From assembly GCA_001657315.1 (NCBI GenBank), contig LYSV01000037.1, positions 1 to 57,810 of the forward strand: a stretch of DNA of 57,810 nucleotides, written 5' to 3'. The DNA comes from Flammeovirgaceae bacterium BBD 1991-12 (GTDB taxonomy: Bacteria; Bacteroidota; Bacteroidia; Cytophagales; Cyclobacteriaceae). Made by a program: the position numbers and the translations under genes. Each line of letters opens with the position of its first letter. The stretch's first letter is position 1. Shown in pieces: positions 8,668-17,716 of the stretch. The notes below the pieces were generated by a model. That model was not told the origin of the DNA. It searched no databases and worked only from the letters and a program-made list of their open reading frames with translations.

Positions 8668-10188
8668 ATGAAAAGAATAAACCATATACTCAGCCTGATC
8701 ATCCTGATAGGATTTGGATGTGATGATTTTCTGGATACGGAGCTTGAAGGAGTAGCTACACAGGACAACGTATTTAACTCTGTAGAGGGAGCGATCAATA
8801 TGTCCACTGGCTTGTATGAAAATATGAGGGCATTTTACAATAATACCTACTACAATCTGTATGAGATCCCCATGGATGATGCCTTTACCCGCAGAGATGA
8901 CCGTCCTTTGGAAAACTTTGCCTTTGCACCTAGCATTGGTTCCGTCCGTAGTTTGTGGAACAGCCACTATCAGGGCATAGGGCGGGCCAATTTTATCATT
9001 ACCAAAATTGATGATGTGTCCTTCAGGGAAGATCAGGAAGAGCTGAAAAATATGATCATGGGGCAGGCCCGTTTCTTCAGGGCATTTTATTACTTTAATC
9101 TTGTACGGTCCTTTGGAAATGTACCTATTTATACGGGTATAGTAGAAACACCTGATGGTGCATTTAACCAAAGAGAGTCGATAGTCACCGTTTATGAGGA
9201 GCAGATAGAACCCGACCTGCTGGCAGCGATAGACCTGCTGCCGGATAAAACGGCGCTGGGTAACACACAGGGTTTTGAAGCCGGACGGGTGACACGGGAA
9301 GTGGCACAAACACTGCTGGCGTGGGTGTACCTTACGGAAGAAAAATGGGCGCTTTCCCATCAGATGGCAGCCAACGTGATTGGGGCGTATTCCCTTACAC
9401 CCGTTTATGCTGATCTTTTTGGCGGAAGAGAACTACTGAATGACGAGTCGATGCTGGAGGTACAGAATATATTGCTGGATGCCGGTACAATATTGCCCAG
9501 ATTAGGCGCTCCCGGGCCGGTACTTCCTTCTCCTTCGGGCATATTTGCAGAGTTGATCGCCACGGATGATGACATCACCTGGCTTCCGGGTAAACCAGCC
9601 TCAGGAAATGGGTTGGTTCAGGTATTTGATCCGGGTGACCTCAGACGAGATGTATCGGTGTCTAAATACGGTCTTACTGAAAGTGACCTCGCGCCCGGAC
9701 AGCCTTCAGAGTTTTATAGCTTCAAGTTTTGGAATGATGACCCGGTGAACGCGGGTAGGGCAGGCGTCAACTTCCCTGTGATCCGCTATGCGGATGTGCT
9801 ACTGATCTATGCAGAAGCAAAGAATGAGGATATGGCGTTGGATGCAGATGCACTGGAGAAATTGAATATGATACGGAGGCGGGCCTTAGGAGTGGATATT
9901 AACACTCCTGACCCTGCTGTGGATCTGACCCCTGCTACACAGGAAGAATTCCGATTGGCGGTGTGGAAGGAAAGAAGGGCAGAATTTTGCTTTGAAGGCA
10001 AACGCTTCTTTGATGTGAACCGCCGGGGAACCATGATCGAGACTATGGCGCTACAGGGTGTGACAGTACCGGCAGGGGCTGTAGTCCCCAACCCTGCAAG
10101 TCCGTCAGGAAAAAGGCAGTTTCTCATGCCCATACCGGAGCGGGAACTGCAGATCAATCCTGACCTTGGACAAAATGACGGATATTAA
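8668..10188 (+). CDS. SusD/RagB-family surface glycan-binding lipoprotein
   Basis: This 506-residue lipoprotein caps the SusC barrel and captures oligosaccharides. After the signal peptide MKRINHILSLIILIGFGC the cysteine starts CDDFLDTELEGVATQDNVF, the usual SusD opening. TPR-like helices follow, with QARFFRAFYYFNLVRSFG (about 136-153) and AWVYLTEEKW. The C-terminal part carries IRYADVLLIYAEAKNE and a WKERRAEFCFEGKRFFDVNR segment, both SusD hallmarks. The ATG at 8668 is chosen because the reading frame upstream overlaps the end of susC and lacks a signal sequence. The lipobox is loose (GFGC). Confidence 0.96.
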   Translation: MKRINHILSLIILIGFGCDDFLDTELEGVATQDNVFNSVEGAINMSTGLYENMRAFYNNTYYNLYEIPMDDAFTRRDDRPLENFAFAPSIGSVRSLWNSHYQGIGRANFIITKIDDVSFREDQEELKNMIMGQARFFRAFYYFNLVRSFGNVPIYTGIVETPDGAFNQRESIVTVYEEQIEPDLLAAIDLLPDKTALGNTQGFEAGRVTREVAQTLLAWVYLTEEKWALSHQMAANVIGAYSLTPVYADLFGGRELLNDESMLEVQNILLDAGTILPRLGAPGPVLPSPSGIFAELIATDDDITWLPGKPASGNGLVQVFDPGDLRRDVSVSKYGLTESDLAPGQPSEFYSFKFWNDDPVNAGRAGVNFPVIRYADVLLIYAEAKNEDMALDADALEKLNMIRRRALGVDINTPDPAVDLTPATQEEFRLAVWKERRAEFCFEGKRFFDVNRRGTMIETMALQGVTVPAGAVVPNPASPSGKRQFLMPIPERELQINPDLGQNDGY

Positions 10189-10279
10189 TACGGTATGTGA
10201 TAAGCTAGTCAGAAGTGATTAATTTCATGGTCAATGAAAAGTTACTTGTGGTCATACCTGGAGTGGGATGACATTTATC

Positions 10280-10382
10280 CAACTCACCCCAATTCCACCG
10301 GAGGTGGAATATCCCTTCCCTTCCCGATAGCTATCGGGATAGAGAGGGGAATGTTCAGACCTGTCTGAACGAGGGTGAGTTG
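10280..10382. repeat. Inverted-repeat-bounded element with three nested hairpins
   Basis: A 103-bp unit is bounded by the perfect inverted repeat CAACTCACCC (10280-10289) and GGGTGAGTTG (10373-10382). Inside are three separate palindromes: ATTCCACC-GGA-GGTGGAAT (10292-10310), the perfect 18-mer TCCCGATAGCTATCGGGA (10322-10339), and GTTCAGAC-CT-GTCTGAAC (10353-10370). As RNA it would fold into a closed stem carrying three arms. It resembles REP/BIME or MITE-like dispersed elements and may reduce read-through from susD into the sulfatase gene. Function is inferred. Confidence 0.8.
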
Positions 10383-10488
10383 ATATGCCGGAACTTGCAA
10401 ACTGAACATTGACAATCATTTCTTGCAAAAATAGGTGGTGACCACCTTTAAAAAATGCAAGAGTTGGAATTGCAAATAAAAAAATATG

Positions 10489-10634
10489 GTCGCTGCAGCG
10501 AGGCTGGCGATGCTTTGCGTGTGGGTTACGAAGCTGTCTCCCTCTCGTCTGTATTAAACGTACTCTATCCTCATGGTTCGAGTAGGGGATCGCTTCACAC
10601 CCGGCTGAAGCCAACCCACGAAGTTCGCGATGAC
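10489..10634. repeat. Degenerate inverted pair of a GTCATTGCGA-type dispersed repeat
   Basis: The left arm begins GTCGCTGCAGCGAGGCTGG and contains GTGGGTTACGAAGC; the right arm, read on the minus strand, begins GTCATCGCGAACTTCG and contains GTGGGTTGGCTTC and GAAGCGATCCC. The two face each other around a centre near 10560. This is the pattern of the widespread bacterial intergenic repeat that reads roughly GTCATTGCGAGG...CGAAGCAATCTC. No coding capacity is seen. Divergence between the arms suggests it is old. Confidence 0.5.
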
Positions 10635-10704
10635 GATAAAAACATATGTATGTCATAGGTAGTGGCCACATTAAAAAAATGTAGATATCCTTAATGACAA
10701 GGTG

Positions 10705-12233
10705 ATGAAACGATCTTATGAGTACGGTTTAGCCATCCTGGTGATGGCTTTCTTTGTTTCCTGCCAGAAGGGAGCGGGTGATAGTCCGGATGGGGAATCC
10801 GACACGAGAGAAGACGATCCCCGTCCCAATATAGTGCTCATTCTTGCGGATGACATGGGGTACGGGGATATCAGCTTTTATGGCGCACTAAAATCACTAC
10901 CCCCCGCATTGATGAACTGGCTCATAACGGACTGGCATTTTTGGATGCCCATACGGCAGGAGCGGTTTGCCAGCCCAGCCGGTACAGTCTGCTCACCGGC
11001 ACCTATTTCTGGCGCAGTGAAAAGGCACGGACGGCCTTTGAAAAACGGGACCTGATGGGGCATATGCCCGAAATGCTGGAAAGGGGCCGGCAAACGCTGG
11101 CTACACTGCTCAGTAATGGAGGCTATCAAACCGCCTATCTTGGTAAATGGCATCTGGGGCTGTCCTGGCAAACGAAAAACGACGAGGAGCCTATGGATGA
11201 CGGCACAAATGTGGATTACACTCAACCCTTTTCCGGTGGTCCTTTGGACCACGGATTTGATTACTACCATGGTATTGCCGCCTCACTCGATATGCCTCCC
11301 TATGTTTTCCTGAAAAATGACAGGGCTGTGAAAGTGCCTGATGTATACTGGGATCGCTTCAGGACATTCCGTCAGCCAGGGTTGAAGACTGCAGACTGGC
11401 AGGATGAAGCTTTTAATACCATCGTCACTGAGCAGGCCACTAAGTTGATCGGAGAATATGGAAAAAACCTTGATCCCTGGTTTATCTATGTGGCGCTGGC
11501 GGCTCCGCATACTCCTCACAGGCCTTCTGAACGGGTGAAGGGAAAAAGCGAGGCGGGAGCCCGTGGGGACATGGTGCTGGAGGTAGACTGGACAGTAGGT
11601 GAAGTGATGGAAGCCCTGAAAAGATCAGGTCAATACAATAATACCCTGCTTATCATTACCAGCGATAACGGAGCGATCACTAATGGGATGCCCAAGTGGG
11701 CCGGCAACCCGGCGTGGTACGAGGTACAGGACTATGGCCACGCGGCCAACGGATATTTCAGGGGGCAGAAGGGAGATGTTTACGAAGGAGGCCACAGGGT
11801 GCCAATGGTGATGCACTGGCCGGACAAGATAAGGAAACCAGGAACGATAGACCATATCGTTTCCCTTACAGACCTCTTTTCCACATTCGCTACTCTTGTG
11901 GATCAGCCGGTCAGGGACGCGACGGACAGCTATGATCTTTCTGCTTACTTTGTTCATGACACTGTAAAGTCTCCGGTACGAAAAAGCGTTACGCACTATG
12001 CCTATCATTATGACCTTTATGCTTTTCGTACGGATACGCTCAAGTACGTCAATGGGCTGGGCTCCGGTGGTTTTATGGGGGCCTATATGGAAGAAGACAG
12101 CGTGCGATCAGGTGTTCAGCTTTATAATATGGCCATGGACCCCACCGAGCAAACCAACATAGCTCAGGGTAATCCTGCGCTGCTTGGTAAGCTGGATAGT
12201 GCGCTGAAGGCCGATCTTGTAAAAGTAAAATGA
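10705..12233 (+). pseudogene. Arylsulfatase (S1 family) split by a single-base frameshift
   Basis: The two halves form one sulfatase lipoprotein. The first frame has a lipoprotein signal ending AFFVSC and NIVLILADDMGYGDISFYGAL with the metal-binding Asp pair. The second frame resumes with TTPRIDELAHNGLAFLDAHT and the formylglycine motif Cys-Gln-Pro-Ser-Arg in AVCQPSRYSLLTG, then GKWHLG and later SDNGAI. The reading frame changes at the A-run 10890-10893: adding one A gives an uninterrupted ALKITTPRIDEL. As sequenced, translation from 10705 stops at 11055. It would remove sulfate from a glycan in the periplasm. The start is ATG 10705, after a possible GTG at 10702. It could be a real inactivating mutation or a homopolymer sequencing error; everything else in the gene looks intact. 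Confidence 0.88.
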
Positions 12234-12244
12234 ATTGAACCGAT

Positions 12245-14752
12245 ATGATGAAGCTTAAAACGGCATTGCTGCTGATAACATCCACTGGCTTTTTCGCTTC
12301 TGCCCGGGGACAACAGGAAGCGGAACCGCTTGCCCCTGTGTATATTCTCAACTACGATCATCTGGGAGTGATCCTTTGGGGGGAGGAAAGTATTAACTGG
12401 GCGCTTGACGTGGAATTTGACCGGCTTAAAAAGTACGATGACTATACGATAGGCTGGGATCATGAAGCCTATACCTACGATTACCTCGCAGCCAACAGCC
12501 CTGATGTACTGGAACGCATGCAAAAAGGAATAAAGGATCATCCGGGGCGGCTCTCTGTGGGCACCAGCACCTACGGGCAGCCATTGTCACGTTTTATCAA
12601 TGAGGAGTCCAACATCCGTCAGCTTACCTTAGGTAGGTCAACGGTGGAGCAGTATTTTGGCAAGGCGCCTGATGTTTACCTGATGGGGGAGCATGCCTTC
12701 CATAGCCAGATGCCTCAACTGCTGAAGGGAGCAGGTTATACCGGGGCCATTATGCGCACACACTTCATGATGTTCGGTTACAATCCCACCTTCAAGGCAC
12801 CTGTGGCGCGGTGGGAAGGGATGGACGGCTCTATGATCACTACGATACCCACCTATCCCGGACAGGAGCATTTTGCTGTGCCGGCTTCTCCGTATCCCTA
12901 CGGAGCGGTGACCGTTGATGGTGTGATCATGACCGATTTTGTACGAAGGAAGAGCGCTACGCTACAACATTTCCGGGAGCAGTTTGGGCACGATATCCGA
13001 CCACTGGTGGCTTCCCGTGCAGATGATCCACGTCAGCCTGATGAGATAATTGAGGTCCACCAGGGAGATCCGAACTACATCTGGACAGTAGCCGACAGCA
13101 TTTTTAACTACCTGCCTGCACCCCGTAAGACGTTTTTTACCGCACCGAAGGATTTTGCCGAGCGGATGCCATGGGGGTACTGTGGCAACTGGATATGGAA
13201 TAAGAGCCGTCTGGCCGAGGTAAATGTGTTGACGGCGGAGCGTCTTGCGGCTATTCACCATGCGGTAGGTGGGAATACCCGTGAGAAGGAAATTACAAAA
13301 GCATGGAAAAATCTGCTGGTGGCCCAGCATCACGACATACAGATCGTAGGTATAGAAAAGGCAGGCAGAGTATTTCTGGATGCCAGCCTGGCACAGTCGC
13401 AGGCTATTATCGATGAAGCCATGACGGGGATAGGAGCCCGGATGACGGGGCCGAAGGATGGGTGGCTCACCTTTAACCCATTGAACTGGCCAAGGAAGGA
13501 TGTGGTGAGGCTGGGAGATGGCCGCGAGATGATCATGGAGGCAGAAGGGCTGGGTTTCAGGGTTACAGAGCCTACGGAACAGGTGATACCGGACCAGTTT
13601 CAGTGGGACGAGGAAAAGCGGGAGTTGGTCACTCCTTTTTACAATATCAGGCTGGCCATGGAAGGAGGTTTTTTACAAATGGAGGACCGTAAGTCCGGCC
13701 GGAAGGTAATAACAACAGGCCGTCGAAGTGGGGTGCTTGAGGCATACATTAACGGCAAGTCAGAAAGCAGTGTGGGTAAGACGCAGGTCCATCAAAAAAA
13801 CGTTGGTATGGTCGTGGTGGAAAAAGGGAATATCGGGTCCATACCCTACGAGCTGTCATGGACGTTCTATGCCTTTAGTCCGCGGGTTGATTACGCCTTG
13901 AAGATCAGCGTAAAAGATGAAAAGATCGGCAAAATGACCGATGACCCGGCAGACCCGTATTCATCCTTTGAGCATGATCAAAAGCTGCGATTGAAATTCT
14001 ACCCTGAGTTGTATGATCAGGTGGTGGGTGTCGAGGATCATCCTTTTATAGTCACGGAGACAAAGCGTGAGGTTTTGCAGGGGAATTACTGGAATGCCAT
14101 TACCGATGGCAGCATGGGACTGGCTTACTTTAATAAAGGTACGATGTGTTCCATCAGGGAGCAGGACGGCAGCTTTTCCGTACCGCTGGCATTTTCCACG
14201 GCTTTTATCTGGAATACCGTGCCCATGAAAGGTGATTATACCTATGAATTGGCACTGTACCCCTTTTCCGGCGACTGGCGGGCAGCAGAACTTCATAAAA
14301 AAGCACTGGAGTTCAACTATCCGGTCATAAGTGCTAAAGTGAATGGTAATAAAAAGGGCAGACTGGGCAGTGAATGGTCCCCCCTTAAAATCACAGGTGA
14401 TGGTGCTATCCTGTCCGCCCTGTACACGGTCAATGATGAGACCTTTGCGCGCTTTTATGAATATAGAGGAGGAAACACTGCCTTGACCGGTACCTGGCTG
14501 GACAGGCCTATAGAATTTACAGAAGTAGATTTCAATCATAATTTTCAGGCAAGGCAGGGGGGAAGCGGTGTTCTAAGTCCGTGGCAGATCAGCACCTTCA
14601 GGATTGGCGAAAGGATAGAGGGAAAAGACTACAGCAGGATCGATATTCCGCTCACAATTGACTTTAAATATGAGCATGACTGGACGGAGTCAAAGTGGCT
14701 GAAACCCAATGGTATTACTGAGGAGGAGTTGAAAAGGAGTGTTGTGAAATGA
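12245..14752 (+). CDS. GH38-like (alpha-mannosidase superfamily) secreted protein with atypical active site
   Basis: This 835-residue protein has a signal peptide (MMKLKTALLLITSTGFFASA) and the overall layout of family GH38: an N-terminal alpha/beta domain, a helical part with LLVAQHHD (zinc-ligand His region, 361-364), and C-terminal beta domains. Segments such as GTSTYGQPLSRF and EESNIRQL (105-126) align with the conserved GH38 block that carries the -ES-RQ- pattern. The usual HxD zinc motif is replaced by Asn36-Tyr-Asp38, and where GH38 enzymes have WxPDxFG with the catalytic Asp this protein has MGEHAFHSQMPQLL (147-160). It starts 11 nt after the sulfatase and is probably cotranscribed. 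It may cleave a different sugar or have lost metal-dependent activity. Confidence 0.75.
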   Translation: MMKLKTALLLITSTGFFASARGQQEAEPLAPVYILNYDHLGVILWGEESINWALDVEFDRLKKYDDYTIGWDHEAYTYDYLAANSPDVLERMQKGIKDHPGRLSVGTSTYGQPLSRFINEESNIRQLTLGRSTVEQYFGKAPDVYLMGEHAFHSQMPQLLKGAGYTGAIMRTHFMMFGYNPTFKAPVARWEGMDGSMITTIPTYPGQEHFAVPASPYPYGAVTVDGVIMTDFVRRKSATLQHFREQFGHDIRPLVASRADDPRQPDEIIEVHQGDPNYIWTVADSIFNYLPAPRKTFFTAPKDFAERMPWGYCGNWIWNKSRLAEVNVLTAERLAAIHHAVGGNTREKEITKAWKNLLVAQHHDIQIVGIEKAGRVFLDASLAQSQAIIDEAMTGIGARMTGPKDGWLTFNPLNWPRKDVVRLGDGREMIMEAEGLGFRVTEPTEQVIPDQFQWDEEKRELVTPFYNIRLAMEGGFLQMEDRKSGRKVITTGRRSGVLEAYINGKSESSVGKTQVHQKNVGMVVVEKGNIGSIPYELSWTFYAFSPRVDYALKISVKDEKIGKMTDDPADPYSSFEHDQKLRLKFYPELYDQVVGVEDHPFIVTETKREVLQGNYWNAITDGSMGLAYFNKGTMCSIREQDGSFSVPLAFSTAFIWNTVPMKGDYTYELALYPFSGDWRAAELHKKALEFNYPVISAKVNGNKKGRLGSEWSPLKITGDGAILSALYTVNDETFARFYEYRGGNTALTGTWLDRPIEFTEVDFNHNFQARQGGSGVLSPWQISTFRIGERIEGKDYSRIDIPLTIDFKYEHDWTESKWLKPNGITEEELKRSVVK

Positions 14753-14944
14753 TGTTTCTTTGGGCCAAAGTCGGCAATTGGCAGTAGTCGGTCGGCAAGG
14801 GGGGATGACAGATGGGGCAAGAGACCGTTTTGGAAGGGGCAGGCTTCCTTATCTTGATTGACATGGCCGCAGGGGCTCCCAAACTGTGCGCCATTGGCTT
14901 ATATGGCTGTGAAATCTGTTGTTTCTGTATCTGATGAGTTTGCT

Positions 14945-14992
14945 CAGGTTCGGAGAACCTGAATATTGGTTGGCACAGGTTCAGAGAACCTG
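14945..14992. repeat. Tandem pair of CAGGTTC hairpins between convergent genes
   Basis: Two copies of the palindrome CAGGTTC-NNN-GAACCTG lie at 14945-14961 and 14976-14992, with loops GGA and AGA. They sit in the 278-bp gap between the convergent GH38-like and sulfatase genes. They could act as a bidirectional terminator or be a dispersed repeat; no T-run follows, so a classical intrinsic terminator is not supported. The rest of the gap (14753-14944) shows only short repeated words such as AGTCGGCAA. Confidence 0.6.
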
Positions 14993-15030
14993 CGCCAGAT
15001 GAGGAGATGTAGTGTACGGACAGAGCCGCC

Positions 15031-16821
15031 TCATAATGCCGTAACGTACACGTAGTATGCCCCGCAGAGTTGATTCCTGTTTTTGTCATAGAACCACGTT
15101 TGCATTTGGGTTTTGCCTGCCTTTAGCTCTACTTCAAAGGTGGCGGCGAGTGCGTCTTCTTCTATTTTTTGCCAGTGTGTCTGTCCGGCAATACGTAGGT
15201 TGGCGTGCTGTATGGGTAAGGCCTTTCCTTCCTTGAACCTGGCGTCTACCGCCTGATACGCCGGTGCTGCACCTCTTAGGGGAGTTTCTGCTTCTTTAGG
15301 CCATCTGTGCAGGGCTATTTCGTACTTGCCGTCTTTTTTTACCTCTATATTCCATGCTCCGGAGCGGTTGATCCCCTCCCGTATCCACCATGAATTGGAG
15401 GAGTTCATCAGTAACCAGTCGTGGGAGGTGATCGTTACCGGGTTTTCATATGGGCTGCCGATGGCGATGTGATTGATGTGCTGTAGGTCAGGTTGTACCT
15501 TGTCCCACCAGGCGTTATAGTAGTCTTTCATTTCCTTCACTACTTCCGGATGCTGATCATAAACATTGTTTTCCTGTGCCTTGTCTGCTTCGATGTCATA
15601 TAGCTCCTCACCTCGGATCAGCCGCCATTTGTTCCATAGCACGGCGGCATCGCCTTTTTTGGGTAACTCCAGCCGGAAAAAGGGCTTTCTTCCATATTGT
15701 ATCACTACTTTCCTGTCATCCAGCTCTGGCTGTGGTGACCGCTTTAATACCCCGGCTATGCTTAAGCCACCAAAATCCTGCACGGGCTCATATTGTACAT
15801 CGCACAGATCGGCCAGGGTAGGTAAAAGGTCTTTTACATCGGTTAACTGATTGATTTCCTTACGTGTCAGCTTACCTGCCGGCCATCTCATAAAGAAAGG
15901 TACACGGTGCCCGCCTTCATACAGGCTCTCTTTTCCACCTCGTAGCCCGGCGTTGTAGTACTTGACACTACTTGCATTGCCATTGTCAGTGGTAAAGATC
16001 AGGATGGTATTTTTACGTAATCCAGTGCTTTTCAAAAACTCCTCCAGCCGGCCCACGTTATCATCCAGGTTTTCGATCATGCCGAAGTAGCTGGCCAGGT
16101 GCCGGTTCAGTCCCATGTCCAGATAGGTCTTTCTGTACTTTTCAGGAAGGTATAATGGCCCATGGGGTGCATTCGTAGGGATCAATGTAAGGAACCGTTC
16201 CCCTTTTTTGTTCATCTCCTTCATCCATTGCATAGCTTCGGAAAACCAGATATCTGTGCAATAGCCCTCGTATTGTTCCAGCTCTCCATTGTGCCAGTAG
16301 TAGTCATCGAAATAGTCATTGTTCCAATGGTCTGAAGAGCAGGTGATACCCCAGCCTTTGTGGATGACGCTTTCTTCAAACCCTCGGTCCTGGGGACGGT
16401 AAGGATAGTTGTCACCGAGATGCCACTTGCCAAACAGGCCGGTCCGGTAGCCGTCAGCCTTGAAATAGTCGGCCAGTGTGGGAATATCCTCACGAATAAA
16501 GGTATAACCGGAGCATACCATATGCGCTCCATTGGACAGTGCATGACGCCCGGTAAGCAACTGGCTTCTGGTGGGAGTACACATGGGAGTGACATGAAAA
16601 TTGGTAAGTCTGGTGCTTTCTTTGCCCAGTTTGTCAAGGTGAGGGGTTCTCAATGTGGGATGACCGTGTATACCCACATCTCCATATCCCTGATCATCTG
16701 TCATAATGATGATCACATTGGGTTTTTCGGCCTTTCCCACTTTGTCAGGAAGATAGAAGGACGTGCCGATTGCGAGGATGATGAGCGATGAGAGTAGCCA
16801 CAGAGGTTTCATTTTTATCAT
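15031..16821 (-). CDS. Sulfatase (S1 family arylsulfatase)
   Basis: This 596-residue periplasmic sulfatase has an N-terminal membrane/signal segment (PLWLLSSLIILAIGTSFYL). Metal-binding Asp42 and Asp43 lie in IIIMTDDQGYGDVG. The formylglycine site is Cys81 in MCTPTRSQLLTGR, a CxPxR motif with Thr at the fourth position instead of the common Ser. GKWHLGDNYPYRP and TTDNGNASS carry further conserved active-site residues. About 130 C-terminal residues after the sulfatase core (from roughly 465) form an extra domain. It is the last gene of the GH2-esterase-sulfatase operon, with a 30-bp gap after the esterase. Substrate unknown; likely sulfated glycan. Confidence 0.93.
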   Translation of the reverse strand: MIKMKPLWLLSSLIILAIGTSFYLPDKVGKAEKPNVIIIMTDDQGYGDVGIHGHPTLRTPHLDKLGKESTRLTNFHVTPMCTPTRSQLLTGRHALSNGAHMVCSGYTFIREDIPTLADYFKADGYRTGLFGKWHLGDNYPYRPQDRGFEESVIHKGWGITCSSDHWNNDYFDDYYWHNGELEQYEGYCTDIWFSEAMQWMKEMNKKGERFLTLIPTNAPHGPLYLPEKYRKTYLDMGLNRHLASYFGMIENLDDNVGRLEEFLKSTGLRKNTILIFTTDNGNASSVKYYNAGLRGGKESLYEGGHRVPFFMRWPAGKLTRKEINQLTDVKDLLPTLADLCDVQYEPVQDFGGLSIAGVLKRSPQPELDDRKVVIQYGRKPFFRLELPKKGDAAVLWNKWRLIRGEELYDIEADKAQENNVYDQHPEVVKEMKDYYNAWWDKVQPDLQHINHIAIGSPYENPVTITSHDWLLMNSSNSWWIREGINRSGAWNIEVKKDGKYEIALHRWPKEAETPLRGAAPAYQAVDARFKEGKALPIQHANLRIAGQTHWQKIEEDALAATFEVELKAGKTQMQTWFYDKNRNQLCGAYYVYVTAL

Positions 16822-16851
16822 TTGTAGAAAGATTATGTCTTGTTATATATT

Positions 16852-17706
16852 TTAGTCTGTATCAGCTTTCAGATAACCCAGGGAGGTGAGAAACCGCTGT
16901 GCTTCAAGTAATGTTTCATTAAAAAACTTCCGGTTCCTGAAATTGAAAAAACCGTGCTCCTGGCCATCATATAAAAGCAGTTCGCAACGGCCGCCTGTTC
17001 TTTCCATCGTCATTTTGTAATATTCCATGGCCTCCACCGGGACGAGCTCATCCTTTGTTCCCAGGAAAATCAGGGTAGGAGGGGCTCCTGCCCGGATGTT
17101 ATGTAACGGGGAAAAGTTTTTGTATTGAGTGCCGATCCTTTCATGCCCATACCCTCCCGGGCCGTTGTCAAGCACCGGGTTAAAAAGTACAAGAGCATCC
17201 AGTGCTGTACTGATTGTTGTATCATCTTTTGGATTATTGTACCCATTGATCAGGCAGCTGGCTGCCGCCAGCTGTCCGCCGGCAGAAGCTCCGATACCGA
17301 TCAGCCGGTTGGGAGCAATATGGAACCTCTCTGTATGTTTCTTTATAAACCGAATGGCCGACTTTGCATCGGAAAGGGCTTCAAAGGGTGTAGTGCGGTG
17401 TCGTGAATACACCCGGTAATCTACCAGAAAGCCGACAATGCCACGGCTCGCAAAATACTTTGCCTGGGGTAGAAGGTGATGCATAGTACCGCTTTTCCAG
17501 CCTCCCCCGAAAAAGTAGACCGCTGCAGGCCAGGTGTCCGAAGAACTAAATGATGGTGGATATATCACCTTAAGATACAGATCGACAGAATCCACCCGTT
17601 TATAAATGATGCTGTCTGAGGAGAACGATCCAGGCTGAGCATGACCTGAAAAGCCGGTAACGGCCAGGGTCAAAAGTGACAGCGACCTGTAGCGGACACT
17701 TTTCAT
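16852..17706 (-). CDS. Secreted alpha/beta-hydrolase, carbohydrate-esterase-like
   Basis: This 284-residue protein has a signal peptide (MKSVRYRSLSLLTLAVTGFSGHA) followed by an alpha/beta-hydrolase of the BD-FAE/acetyl-esterase type. The oxyanion-hole region is YFFGGGWKSGT, the nucleophile Ser lies in GIGASAGGQLAA, the acid Asp in GTKDELVP and the His in GQEHGFFNF. The ATG at 17706 is chosen because it gives a normal signal peptide and leaves 10 nt after the GH2 stop; the longer frame from 17730 would overlap that gene. It probably removes acetyl or other ester groups from the glycan handled by the flanking GH2 and sulfatase. Confidence 0.85.
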   Translation of the reverse strand: MKSVRYRSLSLLTLAVTGFSGHAQPGSFSSDSIIYKRVDSVDLYLKVIYPPSFSSSDTWPAAVYFFGGGWKSGTMHHLLPQAKYFASRGIVGFLVDYRVYSRHRTTPFEALSDAKSAIRFIKKHTERFHIAPNRLIGIGASAGGQLAAASCLINGYNNPKDDTTISTALDALVLFNPVLDNGPGGYGHERIGTQYKNFSPLHNIRAGAPPTLIFLGTKDELVPVEAMEYYKMTMERTGGRCELLLYDGQEHGFFNFRNRKFFNETLLEAQRFLTSLGYLKADTD

Positions 17707-17716
17707 CAATATGTAC

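Larger units (their letters stand above)
10189..10704. other. Repeat-dense intergenic region between susD and sulfatase
   Basis: No gene is visible in these 516 bp. Most of the space is taken by two inverted-repeat elements (10280-10382 and 10489-10634, listed separately). A short palindrome GGTGGT-G-ACCACC lies at 10434-10446, and TTGCAA words recur between 10390 and 10480. Short open frames here are chance products of the repeats. Confidence 0.7.

Noticed and set aside
8644-9360. 238-residue minus-strand open frame opposite susD
   Set aside because: Antisense shadow of a well-supported SusD gene, with no family-like features.
10434-10640. Possible tRNA or structured RNA gene in the palindrome-rich gap
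   Set aside because: No acceptor stem with TTCGA-type T-loop and anticodon arm in the right arrangement could be traced; the symmetry is explained by inverted dispersed repeats.
10252-10671. 139-residue minus-strand open frame between susD and the sulfatase
   Set aside because: Reads through two inverted-repeat elements; composition reflects the repeats rather than a protein.
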